Below, piece by piece: positions 33,712-42,783 of a DNA stretch of 64,000 nucleotides. The position numbers and the translations under genes are program-made. The DNA is from Plut-88900 sp963668115 (lineage in GTDB: Bacteria; Chloroflexota; Dehalococcoidia; Plut-88900). Where the stretch lies: positions 1,178,001 to 1,242,000 of the forward strand of contig OY764147.1 in assembly GCA_963668115.1 (NCBI GenBank). Direction: 5' to 3'. Under the pieces are notes generated by a model. It saw only the letters and a program-made list of their open reading frames with translations, was not told where the DNA came from and ran no database searches. The first letter of the stretch is position 1, and each line of letters begins with the position of its first letter.

Positions 33712-35376
33712 TCAGGCTAACCCCGACACCCCATTCGAGTAGGCTGCAGCCCCCGGTCTGCGATACACTTCCCGCCCTCCGAGGAACACGTAGTCTACCT
33801 TCACGTCCAGAAGCTCGTCTCCGGTCATGCCGGTCGGGTCACGGTCAAGGACTACGAGGTCGGCCAACTTGCCCGGTTCGAGGCTCCCTTTGACATCGTC
33901 TTCACCCAGCGCGGCGGCGGGGTAGATAGTGTGCATCTTAAGCGCCTCTTCTACGGACACTCTCTGCTCGGGGTCGATTATCTGACCTGTGAAGGTCTGC
34001 CGCTTCACAGCACACCAGATGCTGAAGAAAGGGTTGAAGTGCCGGGCCTCGGAGCCCGATCCGTCGGAGCTACAGGGGAGATCCCAGCCATCGTCGACCA
34101 TGGTACGGAAGGAGAAACGGCCCTTGCTGGCGTAGTCGCCCATGTAGACGGGGAAATAGTCGCCGAAGGTGTAGAGGAACACGGCCTGGGGCGCGGGCAT
34201 CAGGCCGGCCTTGCGCCACAACTCCCGGGTCTCAGGGTCGGACACGAAATTCCCGGCGTGCTCCATTCTGTTCACCATCCGACCCGTTGGAGGGTCTCCC
34301 AGCTCGATTGCGACTCTGCACATCGACTCCTGGGCCCGCTCTCCGTTGCAGTGGATGATTAGCTGCATCCCCGTCTCTCGCGTCCCAACCATAGCGTTAC
34401 GGATCTGCGTTCGGTTCAAGGCCAGCTTGCCTCGGGAGCCATTCCGCCCTACGTAGGGTAATTTCACAGCCGCCAGCGCCGCCGAGTAACCACCGTCGGC
34501 GAACATCTTGACGCCTTGGATCCGCATGTACTTGTCGTCTGAGGTGATGTTGAGGTGGTCCTGCCAGTGGCAGGCGTCATTGATTGACATTAGTCTCGGG
34601 ACCCAGATGTATGTCCTGAAGCGGACGTTGATATCGCCGCTGCCTATCAGGCGGTCCGCCAGTTCTATGCCTTCCATACTGTGGGATATGTCGCCGATGG
34701 TCGTCACGCCGTTGGCTGTCAGGTGCTCGCTGGCTATCGCCTTCAGGGCCTTTTCCTTGGTGGAGAGGTCGGGGCGGGGGATGGGGAGCAGGTGCTCCAG
34801 GTCCTTGATTATGCCGTTCGGCTCCCCCGACTCCTCCAACTCGACCGTGGCCCCCGCCGGGACCCGGAACCCGGGCCCAATGCCGACAAGTTCCAGGGCC
34901 CTGGAGTTCAGAATCAGGTTGTGGCCCCCGGCCATCATGGCTACGGGGATATCTGTACTGACTTTGTCCAGGTCCCGACGGTTGGGCAGCCGCTTGTCTT
35001 TCAGCTTCTGGTCCTGGAAGAGGCTTCCGTGCCCGAATAGCCAGCCTGTCTCGTCCGCCATGTCCATGTTTTGACGGAAAGCCTCGATTACGTCGTCTAT
35101 CGTCTCTCTAGGAGGCGTGTGCACGTCGACGCGGTTGTATAGGGCGAGGGAGGCCATCTCAGGGTGCACGTGGACGTCGACGAAGCCTGGCATGATGGGG
35201 CGGTCTCCGAAATCGTAGGTGGTGACACCTTCGCCGAGGTCTCCCTCCACCCGACTCCGGGGCCCCACATCCAGTATTGAATCGCCCTTCACCGCAACGG
35301 AGTTGTCATCACGGCCCGGGTCACGGGCCATGCTGATCAGCTTGCTGGACGTAAACAGCGCTGTCTTGTCTTCCAT
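33712..35376 (-). CDS. Amidohydrolase family protein (YtcJ-type)
   Basis: Metal-dependent hydrolase, about 554 residues from ATG 35376; GTG 35388 is in frame but overlaps the upstream stop. Metal ligands in MPGFVDVHVHPEM, the family loop LPNRRDLDKV after HGSLF, HCNGERAQ, and the C-terminal GSLEPGKLADLVVLDRDP that closes the beta domain. No signal peptide. Lies 4 nt downstream of a flavin monooxygenase gene and should be co-transcribed, suggesting sequential oxidation and hydrolysis of one substrate. Confidence 0.86.
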   Translation of the reverse strand: MEDKTALFTSSKLISMARDPGRDDNSVAVKGDSILDVGPRSRVEGDLGEGVTTYDFGDRPIMPGFVDVHVHPEMASLALYNRVDVHTPPRETIDDVIEAFRQNMDMADETGWLFGHGSLFQDQKLKDKRLPNRRDLDKVSTDIPVAMMAGGHNLILNSRALELVGIGPGFRVPAGATVELEESGEPNGIIKDLEHLLPIPRPDLSTKEKALKAIASEHLTANGVTTIGDISHSMEGIELADRLIGSGDINVRFRTYIWVPRLMSINDACHWQDHLNITSDDKYMRIQGVKMFADGGYSAALAAVKLPYVGRNGSRGKLALNRTQIRNAMVGTRETGMQLIIHCNGERAQESMCRVAIELGDPPTGRMVNRMEHAGNFVSDPETRELWRKAGLMPAPQAVFLYTFGDYFPVYMGDYASKGRFSFRTMVDDGWDLPCSSDGSGSEARHFNPFFSIWCAVKRQTFTGQIIDPEQRVSVEEALKMHTIYPAAALGEDDVKGSLEPGKLADLVVLDRDPTGMTGDELLDVKVDYVFLGGREVYRRPGAAAYSNGVSGLA

Positions 35377-35380
35377 CGCT

Positions 35381-36487
35381 CTACCCACCGACCCCGCAGG
35401 CCACGCCCTTCTCAGCCACCACCGGCTCCCGACCGTTCGCAGCCGACTCCCGGGCTCTGTAGGGCTTCATCACTTCCTCGGCGAAGAGTTTGAGGGAGCG
35501 CACCATGTCCTCATGGCCGGGGCCGAAGTGGCTGAAGAGCGAAAGGTGGTCGAGACCTGCTCGGTCGAAGGCGTAGACCTTTTCCAGCACTTCATCGGGG
35601 GTGCCCATGAGCAGGTTGTCATAGACCTCCTGCTGGGTGGGGTCGTCATCATTGGACTCGGGGGCCACGTAGGCCCGGGGGTTGGAGTTCTGGGTGTAAT
35701 CATGGAGCCGGGTCCCGATTCTGTGATTGATTACCACGTCCCACGTTTTATCGAATGTCTCTTTCTTAGTTTCACCGACGTAGTACATCCTAGACATCCC
35801 TATTTTCTGCACGCCACGCGCATTCCCGGCGTCTTCCCGACCCTCGTGGAAGGCATCGCACATGCGCTGGATGTGGCTCATGGGTCGGCGGAAGGGGGCA
35901 TGGAAGATATGGTATCCCTTGCGGGCGTAGTGGCGAATCGTGGAGTCGTGCATGCACCCGACCCAAACGGGAGGGTGGGGGCTCTGGACGGGCCTGGGCC
36001 AGACGTAGGTGTTTTCGAAAGACCAGAACCGCCCGCTATGCTCAATTCCTTTCTCCTCGCTGTGCCAGATCTTTTCCAGTATCTCTAGGGACTCGTCGAA
36101 CCTTGCGCGGCTGTCGCCGAACTCCTGCTCGAAGCGGTCGAACTCGTACTTGTAGGCGCCTCGGGCCACGCCCAGCTCAAACTTGCCATCCAACATATTG
36201 TCGGTAGCGGCTATGTCTCCGGCGATGGCCAGGGGGTGATGAAATGGCAGAAGGACAACGGCCGTTCCTACGGTCGCATTCTTGACGTGCTGCCCGACCT
36301 GGTTGGCCACCAGCAGCGCATTCGGGGCAGGGATGTAGTGGATGAGATGGTGCTCGGGCACCCAGATGTTATCGAAACCCAGGTCGTCGGCGAGGATGGC
36401 CAGCTCAAGCATGTTCTTATACATGTCCAGGCCGCGCTGCTCTTCGTAGATCTGCATGAACGAGAGGAAAAGGCCGAATGTCATCAT
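35381..36487 (-). CDS. Luciferase-like (LLM class) flavin-dependent oxidoreductase
   Basis: 368 residues, TIM-barrel bacterial-luciferase family. Seen: ADDLGFDNIWVPEHHL (about 32-47), TVGTAVVLLPFHHPLAIAGDIAATDNMLDGKFELGVARG and a C-terminal LMGTPDEVLEKVYAF block. The PEHH and the LPFHHP motif are typical of monooxygenases using FMNH2. Co-directional with and just upstream of the amidohydrolase. One of three such genes in the window; expanded families are a known trait of SAR202-type Chloroflexota. Confidence 0.88.
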   Translation of the reverse strand: MMTFGLFLSFMQIYEEQRGLDMYKNMLELAILADDLGFDNIWVPEHHLIHYIPAPNALLVANQVGQHVKNATVGTAVVLLPFHHPLAIAGDIAATDNMLDGKFELGVARGAYKYEFDRFEQEFGDSRARFDESLEILEKIWHSEEKGIEHSGRFWSFENTYVWPRPVQSPHPPVWVGCMHDSTIRHYARKGYHIFHAPFRRPMSHIQRMCDAFHEGREDAGNARGVQKIGMSRMYYVGETKKETFDKTWDVVINHRIGTRLHDYTQNSNPRAYVAPESNDDDPTQQEVYDNLLMGTPDEVLEKVYAFDRAGLDHLSLFSHFGPGHEDMVRSLKLFAEEVMKPYRARESAANGREPVVAEKGVACGVGG

Positions 36488-36587
36488 GGTCTATTTGTCC
36501 TTTGGATTACGCCCGAGTAGTGGGTACAGGGTCGGGGTCGGCTCACGATACCTTTGCCTCAACCAGCCTGTCAATTTCACCTACCCC

Positions 36588-37538
36588 CTATGCCAAGCAC
36601 CTCAACGGACTCCCGCCGTTGTAGTCTTCCATCTCCTTGACTATGGGAGGCATATTCAGCTTGGCGCCCCATTTCTCACCCTTGATTTCCGAAAGAGCTC
36701 GGTGGATGTTGCCGACGATACGCTCGGTGTCATGCCACTCCGCGAATTCGCCCAAATCCGCGCTCCTGGCTATTTCCAGGGGTTGCATTCCAGCATCGAA
36801 GCTCTCCCGAGCAACCTGTTGAATGAACTTCAGGTAGGCCTCCGTCGGGTCGAACAGCTCTGGGCCGCAGACGGGCCCGTGGCCCGGGACTATGGTCTCG
36901 GCGCCCAGGGCTCTCAGCCGTTCGATGGCTACAAGGGAGCCTGCTACCGACCCCATGACTACAAAGGGCGTGCCTTCGTTGAAGATCAGGTCGCCGGAGA
37001 AAAGGAGCTTGTGGTCGGGGAGCCAAACTACGGTGTCGTTGGTTGTGTGAGCGGGGCCCATGAAGATGAGTTCCAGCCTAAGGTCTTCAACGTACAGGGT
37101 CATCTTGTCCTGGTATGTCATCGTTGGGGCGGCGAGTTCCAGGTTGCCCCAGTCCACGTTAGGGAACAGCATGCCTATAGCGTTGTCGGGCCTGGGGAGA
37201 CCCGCTTCCAGGACTGCCTCCCGACAAAGCTCGTGGGCGACGATGGTCGAGTCCCGGAACAGGTAGTTGCCGTGTGTGTGGTCTCCGTGGTGGTGGGTGT
37301 TGACCAACGTGTTCAAGGGCAGGCTTGTTACCCCGCGGATGGAGTCGAGGAAGGCCCGGGTCCTGCGTTCGGTGAAGCAGGTGTCGATGACCGTCGTACC
37401 CCGCCTACCGACCACGAAACCCGCGTTGTTCAGGCCCCAGCTGCCGTCCGCCTGAAGGTAGCAAAATATCCGGTCCGCTACTTCCTTCACCTCAGGGGGC
37501 GGGAGATCGCTGCTGGTTGTCACGTGGTCAACGCTCAT
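36588..37538 (-). CDS. MBL-fold metallo-hydrolase
   Basis: 316 residues. Complete metal motif VNTHHHGDHTHGN (about 79-91), then MGPAHTTNDTVVWLP, LLFSGDLIFNEGTPF and VPGHGPVCGPE carrying the other ligands. The pattern (GLNNAGFVV, TVIDTCF) fits the quinoprotein-relay/cyclase-type MBL group. Stands about 100 nt upstream of the flavin monooxygenase on the same strand, possibly same operon, and diverges from the CoA-transferase gene at 37680. Confidence 0.87.
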   Translation of the reverse strand: MSVDHVTTSSDLPPPEVKEVADRIFCYLQADGSWGLNNAGFVVGRRGTTVIDTCFTERRTRAFLDSIRGVTSLPLNTLVNTHHHGDHTHGNYLFRDSTIVAHELCREAVLEAGLPRPDNAIGMLFPNVDWGNLELAAPTMTYQDKMTLYVEDLRLELIFMGPAHTTNDTVVWLPDHKLLFSGDLIFNEGTPFVVMGSVAGSLVAIERLRALGAETIVPGHGPVCGPELFDPTEAYLKFIQQVARESFDAGMQPLEIARSADLGEFAEWHDTERIVGNIHRALSEIKGEKWGAKLNMPPIVKEMEDYNGGSPLRCLA

Positions 37539-37679
37539 GGGGCCTCCTCTCTGCGCGTGTGCGGGCCTTCAAGTCACTTGCCGACAATGGCTTGCATATT
37601 ATATTGTCTGGCCGAAATTCCCAGTGTCCGTGCCGTTAGAATTGCGTGCAGTGTGGAGTATCCGATACAAGAGAGCAGT

Positions 37680-38891
37680 ATGAGACCCTTGGAAGGACTC
37701 AAGGCCATCGAGCTTGGCATCTGGTTTGCCGGGCCCGCCGCCGGCATGCTGCTGGCCGAGTGCGGCGCGGACGTCATCAAGATAGAACCCCTCGGGGGCG
37801 GGGACCCGATCCGCGGCCTTGACCTGGAGGAGCGCTGGGGCACGGAGACGCCACCCTTCAACTACATGGCCGAGATGGTCAACCGGGGCAAGCGCAGCGC
37901 TGCCATAGATCTGCGCCTAGCTGAAGGTCGGGAACTGGTCTACAACCTCGCCCGGACCGCCGACATTTTCGTCACCAACGTCAGGCCCCAGGCCCTGGAC
38001 CACCTGGAGATGACCCCCGAGACCATCACCGCTCTCAACCCGAGACTTGTGTACGGCCTCCTGACGGGTTTCGGGCCCGAGGGGCCGGACAGGAACAAGC
38101 CCGCCTTCGATGAGGTCGGGTTCTGGGCGCGGGGCGGTTTCCTATCGTTCATGGGCGAGCCCGGCGGTCCTCCGACCCACCTCCACGGGGCAATGGGAGA
38201 CCTCACCACGGCCGTCTGCATGACCAATGCCATAGCCCTCGCGCTGTTTACCAGGGAGCGCACCGGAAAGGGTCAGGTAGTCGAGTCCTCTCTGCTTTCC
38301 AGTGGGATGTGGGTGGCCGGATACGACCTGCACCGCACCCTCTTCTCCGGGGATGACGTCCTTCGGGAGACCCGTACGTCGGCGCCGAGTCCCCTCTATA
38401 ACACATACCAGTGCGGGGATGGTCGGTGGATCCAGTTCGCCATGCCCCAGGGCGACCGGTACTGGCGCCCGACCTGCCTGGCCCTGGAAATACCGGAACT
38501 CGCCGATGACGCCCGTTTCAACAACCACGGCAAGATGATGAAGAACCACCTGGAGGCCATCAAGCTGCTGGATGAAGCCTTCGCCAAGCGATCCCTTAGC
38601 GAATGGGCCCCGAGATTCGACGAATTCCAGCTGGTTTGGGCGCAGGACGCCCGCCTCTCGGAGGTGGTGGCTGATCCGCAGGTGGAGGCCAACAAGTACC
38701 TGGTGGAAGTCGAGCATCCGGGCCTGGGGACGTACAAAGAGCTGGGCCTGCCCTTCGCGCTGAGGGATACGCCGACTCATCCCTCGGGGCCCGCGCCCGA
38801 GTGGGGCCAGCACACCGAGGAGGTCCTTCGAGAACTTGATTATTCCTGGGAGCAGATCATCGAACTGAAAGACCGGTCCGTCATAGCATGA
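37680..38891 (+). CDS. CaiB/BaiF-type (class III) CoA-transferase
   Basis: 403 residues from ATG 37680; the frame is open 1.2 kb upstream, but that part lies opposite the MBL gene and is not coding. N-terminal RPLEGLKAIELGIWFAGPAAGMLLAECGADVIKIEPLGGGDPIRG is typical of the family apart from length; the catalytic Asp is expected in the FDEVGFWARGGFL region, and ALFTRERTGKGQVVESSLLSSG follows. Transfers CoA between carboxylic acids. Its stop overlaps the region of the next start, and an enoyl-CoA hydratase follows at 38909, a logical acyl-CoA pathway. Confidence 0.9.
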   Translation: MRPLEGLKAIELGIWFAGPAAGMLLAECGADVIKIEPLGGGDPIRGLDLEERWGTETPPFNYMAEMVNRGKRSAAIDLRLAEGRELVYNLARTADIFVTNVRPQALDHLEMTPETITALNPRLVYGLLTGFGPEGPDRNKPAFDEVGFWARGGFLSFMGEPGGPPTHLHGAMGDLTTAVCMTNAIALALFTRERTGKGQVVESSLLSSGMWVAGYDLHRTLFSGDDVLRETRTSAPSPLYNTYQCGDGRWIQFAMPQGDRYWRPTCLALEIPELADDARFNNHGKMMKNHLEAIKLLDEAFAKRSLSEWAPRFDEFQLVWAQDARLSEVVADPQVEANKYLVEVEHPGLGTYKELGLPFALRDTPTHPSGPAPEWGQHTEEVLRELDYSWEQIIELKDRSVIA

Positions 38892-38908
38892 ACACGGGAG
38901 GAAGAAAC

Positions 38909-39697
38909 ATGAGCTGGGAAACCCTGATATACGACCTGAAAGACGATGGCGTCCTGTGGATCAGGTTCAACCGTCCGAGATCGCTGAACGCAGTCAACCG
39001 CGTCTTTGCTAGAGAACTGCGGGAGGCCGTGGAGAGGGCGGAGGCCGACCCAGAGGTCAAGGTAGTCATCCTGACCGGCGAGGGCCGGGCGTTCTGCGCC
39101 GGCGCCGACCTCAAGGAAGCCGCCGCCGGCATCCCGCCGGGACAGGAAAAGCGCAGCACCCATAACCTGCAGACCGTGGCCCAGGTGCTCAGGGATATGC
39201 GCAAGGTCGCCATAGCGGCGGTGAATGGATACGCCCTCGGTGCGGGGTGTGAGATCTCTCTCGACTGCGACCTTGTCATTGCATCGGAAGAGGCGAAGTT
39301 CGGGTTCCCGGAGACGGGGGTCGGGGCTACGGTGACGGGGGCCGGGACTTATCTGCTGCCGCAGGGCATCGGGCTGGCCCGGGCGAAGGAGCTGATATTC
39401 CTCGGGGAGCACATCCCCGCCGCCGAGGCCAAGGAATTGGGCATGGTCAACCGCGTCGTCCCTGCCGACAAGCTGGAGGAAGAGGCCACGGCGGTAGCTC
39501 ACAAGGTCCTGGAAAAATCACCGATGGCCATAGCGCTGGCCAAGGCCGCATTGAACGTCGGTGCGGAGGCAACGTTCGGGGCTGCCCTAACCTACGAGCG
39601 TGACTCTAGTATCGCCGCGTCTTCCACCGGCGACATGGTGAATGCAGGGCAAGCCTTCAAGGAAAAGCGCTCGCCCAAGTTCGGGTCGGGGAGCTAG
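38909..39697 (+). CDS. Enoyl-CoA hydratase/isomerase family protein
   Basis: 262 residues from ATG 38909, with GGGAGGAAG upstream; ATG 38888 is less likely. Crotonase features: VLWIRFNRPRSLNAVN, the oxyanion loop GRAFCAGADLKEA, NGYALGAGCEISLDCDLVIASEEAKFGFPE with the catalytic Glu region GVGATVTGAGTYLLPQ, and AKELGMVNRVV. Cytoplasmic, acts on acyl-CoA. In line with the CoA-transferase before it and an SDR 3 nt after it: likely one operon degrading a carboxylic acid via its CoA ester. Confidence 0.9.
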   Translation: MSWETLIYDLKDDGVLWIRFNRPRSLNAVNRVFARELREAVERAEADPEVKVVILTGEGRAFCAGADLKEAAAGIPPGQEKRSTHNLQTVAQVLRDMRKVAIAAVNGYALGAGCEISLDCDLVIASEEAKFGFPETGVGATVTGAGTYLLPQGIGLARAKELIFLGEHIPAAEAKELGMVNRVVPADKLEEEATAVAHKVLEKSPMAIALAKAALNVGAEATFGAALTYERDSSIAASSTGDMVNAGQAFKEKRSPKFGSGS

Positions 39698-39700
39698 GCC

Positions 39701-40495
39701 ATGGACCTGGAACTTAGCGGTAAGGTTGCCGTGGTCACGGGCGGAAGCCTCGGGATCGGGAAGGCGATTGCCCGGGAGCTGGCCCTGGAAGGCGCGCGAG
39801 TCGTGATCTGCGCCCGACGCCCCGAGCTATTGCAGGACGCCGCTTCCGACATTGAACGGGAGACCGGCAGCAAAGTCCTCGCCGTCCCGACCGACACCAC
39901 CCAACCCGACCAGGTAACCAACCTCTTCGAGAGCACACTATCCCACTTTGGGAGGGTCGACATCCTCGTAAACAATGCCGCGGTAGTCGGCGGGCTATTG
40001 CAGGGGCCCCTGGAAGAAGCTACGGAAGAGTTGCTGACAGAAGACCTGGACACAAAAGTGGTGGGCTATTTCCGCACCGCCCAGGCCGCCGCGCCCCTGA
40101 TGAAGGGGCAGGGGTGGGGCAGGATCATCAACATTGGTGGGATGTCTGGGCGGTATTCGGGTGTTATAAGCGGGGTGCGAAACGCTGCGGTGGCGCATTT
40201 GACCAAGACTTTGTCAGGTCAGCTTGGCCCCTACGGAATCACCGTCAACACAATCCACCCGGGGACCGTGCGCACCGAACGCACCGACGAGATGTACGAA
40301 GAAGAGGCCGCCGCAACGGGCATTTCCAAGGAAGAGATTGCGAGCCGAGCCGCAAAAGTCCAGTCGATAGGCCGCATCGTCGAATCCGCCGAGATAGCGC
40401 ACCTGGTCTGCTTCCTTGCCTCCCCCAAAGCCGCCGCAATCACGGGGGAGGTCATTGCGGTGGACGGAGGGCGGGGCTCGGCGGTGTTCTTCTAG
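39701..40495 (+). CDS. SDR-family oxidoreductase
   Basis: 264 residues. AVVTGGSLGIGKAIARELALEGARVVICARRPE (split by function: TGxxxGIG and an Arg for NADP), NNAAVVGG, IINIGGMSG and the active-site region YSGVISGVRNAAVAHLTK, where the usual Tyr-x-x-x-Lys is not in the canonical place (S-G-V-R-N). C-terminal AITGEVIAVDGG. Third gene after the CoA-transferase and crotonase, likely the 3-hydroxyacyl-CoA or ketone step of the same pathway, although the active-site deviation leaves this open. Confidence 0.83.
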   Translation: MDLELSGKVAVVTGGSLGIGKAIARELALEGARVVICARRPELLQDAASDIERETGSKVLAVPTDTTQPDQVTNLFESTLSHFGRVDILVNNAAVVGGLLQGPLEEATEELLTEDLDTKVVGYFRTAQAAAPLMKGQGWGRIINIGGMSGRYSGVISGVRNAAVAHLTKTLSGQLGPYGITVNTIHPGTVRTERTDEMYEEEAAATGISKEEIASRAAKVQSIGRIVESAEIAHLVCFLASPKAAAITGEVIAVDGGRGSAVFF

Positions 40496-40568
40496 GACAG
40501 GTCGGGGCAAAGGTTACAGGGAATCCTGGAAGCCATGTATCCCGGAATTCCGTATCACGCTATTGGGG

Positions 40569-42257
40569 TCAAGAGCTTATCAACCCTTCCTGCGGTTGCG
40601 CCCACGGCAGATTAAAGGCGAACGACGCCAGCGGGGCCCGAGGTATCGGCATCTCCCCGAATGGCACGTCTATGAGCACCGGAGCGTTGAGTTCAAGCGC
40701 CTGAGGGAGCATTGTCTCCAGCTCCAGCGGGTTCTCCGCCCTCATCCCGACCGCTCCGAAAGACTCGGCAAACTTGATAAAGTCCGGGTTGTGCAAATCG
40801 GTCCCGTAAGCTCCGCCAAACCCCTCCTCCAGATCCCGGGCCACGTTGCCGTATGAGTCGTTTCTGAATATCACGGTTACCAGGTTGATCCCGTACTTGA
40901 CGGCCGTGGAGAGTTCGGATGCGTTGAACATGAATCCGCCGTCTCCCGCAACGCATACTACCGGACGGTCGGGTTTGGCCACCTTGACGCCCAGGGCTGT
41001 CGGGAACGCGTAGCCCAGGTTGAACGAATAGCCGGAATCTATGTAAGTCTTCGGATGTGTCACCTGCCAGTGAGTCCGCGCATAGAAGCCGAACTGCGAG
41101 ACATCCCAGACCGTGAAGGCGTCCTCGGGAATTCCCTTCTGCAGCGCCTCCAGCACCGGGTATTGCGGCTCCTTCAACCGGATGTCGTAGTAGGAAATGA
41201 GGTTGCGGGCCGCTTTTACCGCCTCCGCGGGCGACAGACGGTCCCCGGCTCCCGACTCCATGAGAAACGGGAGCAGGGCCTCGATGGTGGCGCGGGCGTC
41301 ACCGTGCAGCGGTATGGTGTTGGCCTGGACTCGGGTCAGCTCCGAGTCGTCAATGTTTATGTTGACCAACGTCGACGCTTCTCCAGCCGGGTTGCCCAGC
41401 GAGAAGCGAGCGCCTATGCCTATCACCACGTCGGCGGCTTGCATTACCTCGTAAAGCTGGTTCATCTCCTGTATTTCACCACGAGGGCTGAAGCAGGACC
41501 CGTAAGAGAGGGGATGGTTGTCCGGGATGCTGCCCTTTCCGCCGCTCGACGTGACAACGGGTATGTTAGTTGCCTCTGCGAATTTGATCAGGGCCTGCTC
41601 CGCATCGGACCGCGCCACCCCTCCCCCCGCATATATGAGGGGCGTATTGGACTTCGATATCACCTGGGCGGCTTCCTGAAGGTCTTCCCTGCTCGGAACT
41701 ATACGGGGGATGCGTGCAGGATTCCTCAGCCTTACTTCCTCCCGCTCGACTCCCGCATCGGGGGGCAGTTCGATTAGAACGGGGCGTGGTCTGCCCGTAC
41801 GCATCTGCCTGAAAGCTTCGAATACGGCATCCGGTGCCTCCCGGGGCCTGAGCACCTGCTGTTGCCATTTGGTCACCGAGCGTACCGTGCCCGGTTGGTC
41901 TGCGACTTCATGGACGGCGCCCAGATTCTTGCCCATCGCGCCCCTCGGCACCTGGCCCGCAATGAGCAGTACCGGCGAAGACCGAGAAAAGGCATTTGTC
42001 AGCCCGGACGCGGCGTTGTAAAGCCCCACCCCCGGCACCACCAGGGCGACTCCCGGTTTCCCAGATGCCCTTGCATAGCCGTCCGCCATGTAGGTTGTAG
42101 CCTGCTCGTGCCGCGTGGTGATCATGCGGATCCCCGGCTCGTCACGCAGTCCCGCCACGATCCCATACACCTGTATGCCCGGGATGCCAAATACAACCTC
42201 GACCCCCTCCCTAACCAGGGATTTGGCCAGGGCCTCGCCTCCGCTCATTACTGCCAT
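40569..42257 (-). CDS. Thiamine-diphosphate-dependent enzyme, acetolactate-synthase-like
   Basis: 562 residues, three-domain ThDP decarboxylase/ligase. Catalytic Glu in TTRHEQATTYMADGYARASG, central FAD/Rossmann-like domain, and the ThDP/Mg motif GDGGFMFNASELSTAVKYGINLVTVIFRNDSYGN (GDG...N). It is not next to ilvN or ilvC, so it is probably not the biosynthetic acetolactate synthase. A DUF1330 protein gene lies 58 nt upstream on the same strand. The substrate cannot be assigned. Confidence 0.87.
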   Translation of the reverse strand: MAVMSGGEALAKSLVREGVEVVFGIPGIQVYGIVAGLRDEPGIRMITTRHEQATTYMADGYARASGKPGVALVVPGVGLYNAASGLTNAFSRSSPVLLIAGQVPRGAMGKNLGAVHEVADQPGTVRSVTKWQQQVLRPREAPDAVFEAFRQMRTGRPRPVLIELPPDAGVEREEVRLRNPARIPRIVPSREDLQEAAQVISKSNTPLIYAGGGVARSDAEQALIKFAEATNIPVVTSSGGKGSIPDNHPLSYGSCFSPRGEIQEMNQLYEVMQAADVVIGIGARFSLGNPAGEASTLVNINIDDSELTRVQANTIPLHGDARATIEALLPFLMESGAGDRLSPAEAVKAARNLISYYDIRLKEPQYPVLEALQKGIPEDAFTVWDVSQFGFYARTHWQVTHPKTYIDSGYSFNLGYAFPTALGVKVAKPDRPVVCVAGDGGFMFNASELSTAVKYGINLVTVIFRNDSYGNVARDLEEGFGGAYGTDLHNPDFIKFAESFGAVGMRAENPLELETMLPQALELNAPVLIDVPFGEMPIPRAPLASFAFNLPWAQPQEGLISS

Positions 42258-42314
42258 GCTGCGGCTACCCCTTTCGGCGCATTCGGTTTACCTCGCCGGA
42301 CCCAATGGTCGATA

Positions 42315-42602
42315 CTACAAGCCCTCCACAACCACCATATTGATGTTGGAAGACCTGGAGCGGATGTCATCAAGGGCGGTGTACTCGGGAGATTGCAGCC
42401 AGGAATGGACCAGGTCCAGGTTGTCGAATTGGAGAATCGCCACTCGTTTCGGCGCCCAGTCTCCCAGCACGATTTCAAGCTTGCCGCCGCGCGCTATAAA
42501 TCTGCCTCCGTGACTCTCAATGGTAGGTGTCACCTGTTCCATAAACTGCCCATAGAGGTTGGAATCCGTTATCTCTACATCTACTATTACGTATGCGGCC
42601 AT
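42315..42602 (-). CDS. DUF1330-domain protein
   Basis: 95 residues, dimeric alpha-beta-barrel ferredoxin-like fold typical of DUF1330: AAYVIVDVEITDSNLYGQFMEQV, GGRFIARGGKLEIVLGDWAPKR, LQSPEYTALDDIRS. No enzymatic role is established for the family; members often sit next to decarboxylases or monooxygenases. Upstream of, and probably co-transcribed with, the ThDP enzyme. Confidence 0.8.
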   Translation of the reverse strand: MAAYVIVDVEITDSNLYGQFMEQVTPTIESHGGRFIARGGKLEIVLGDWAPKRVAILQFDNLDLVHSWLQSPEYTALDDIRSRSSNINMVVVEGL

Positions 42603-42701
42603 GTTGCTCCTCCTAGTACCGGTAAAGTGCTAGTCTGTATGGCACAGTACGGCAATCCTATCATACCGACTTGCCAGTCAATTAGTAGTGTCCTTGCCCC
42701 G

Positions 42702-42710
42702 TGCTATTAT
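42702..42710 (+). promoter_or_regulatory. Extended -10 element ahead of the LLM gene at 42784
   Basis: TGCTATTAT, a TG-N-TATTAT extended -10. A weak -35 (TTAGTA, 42682-42687) lies 17 bp upstream. The following flavin monooxygenase gene has AGGAGG before its ATG. Confidence 0.4.
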
Positions 42711-42783
42711 TGCGGTCATGATACCTGGCGGGACTACGTATCCATCACCATCCCCAATCCCGACCCCTTAGGAGGCAACCATC

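Noticed and set aside
30370..35390. Identical MEDKTAL start of the SDR at 30392 and the amidohydrolase at 35376
   Set aside because: Only seven residues, codons differ, and the proteins are unrelated afterwards; taken as coincidence.
36456..37679. 408-codon N-terminal extension of the CaiB-type CoA-transferase
   Set aside because: It lies opposite the MBL hydrolase gene and part of the LLM gene, shows no similarity to the family, and a normal start exists at 37680.
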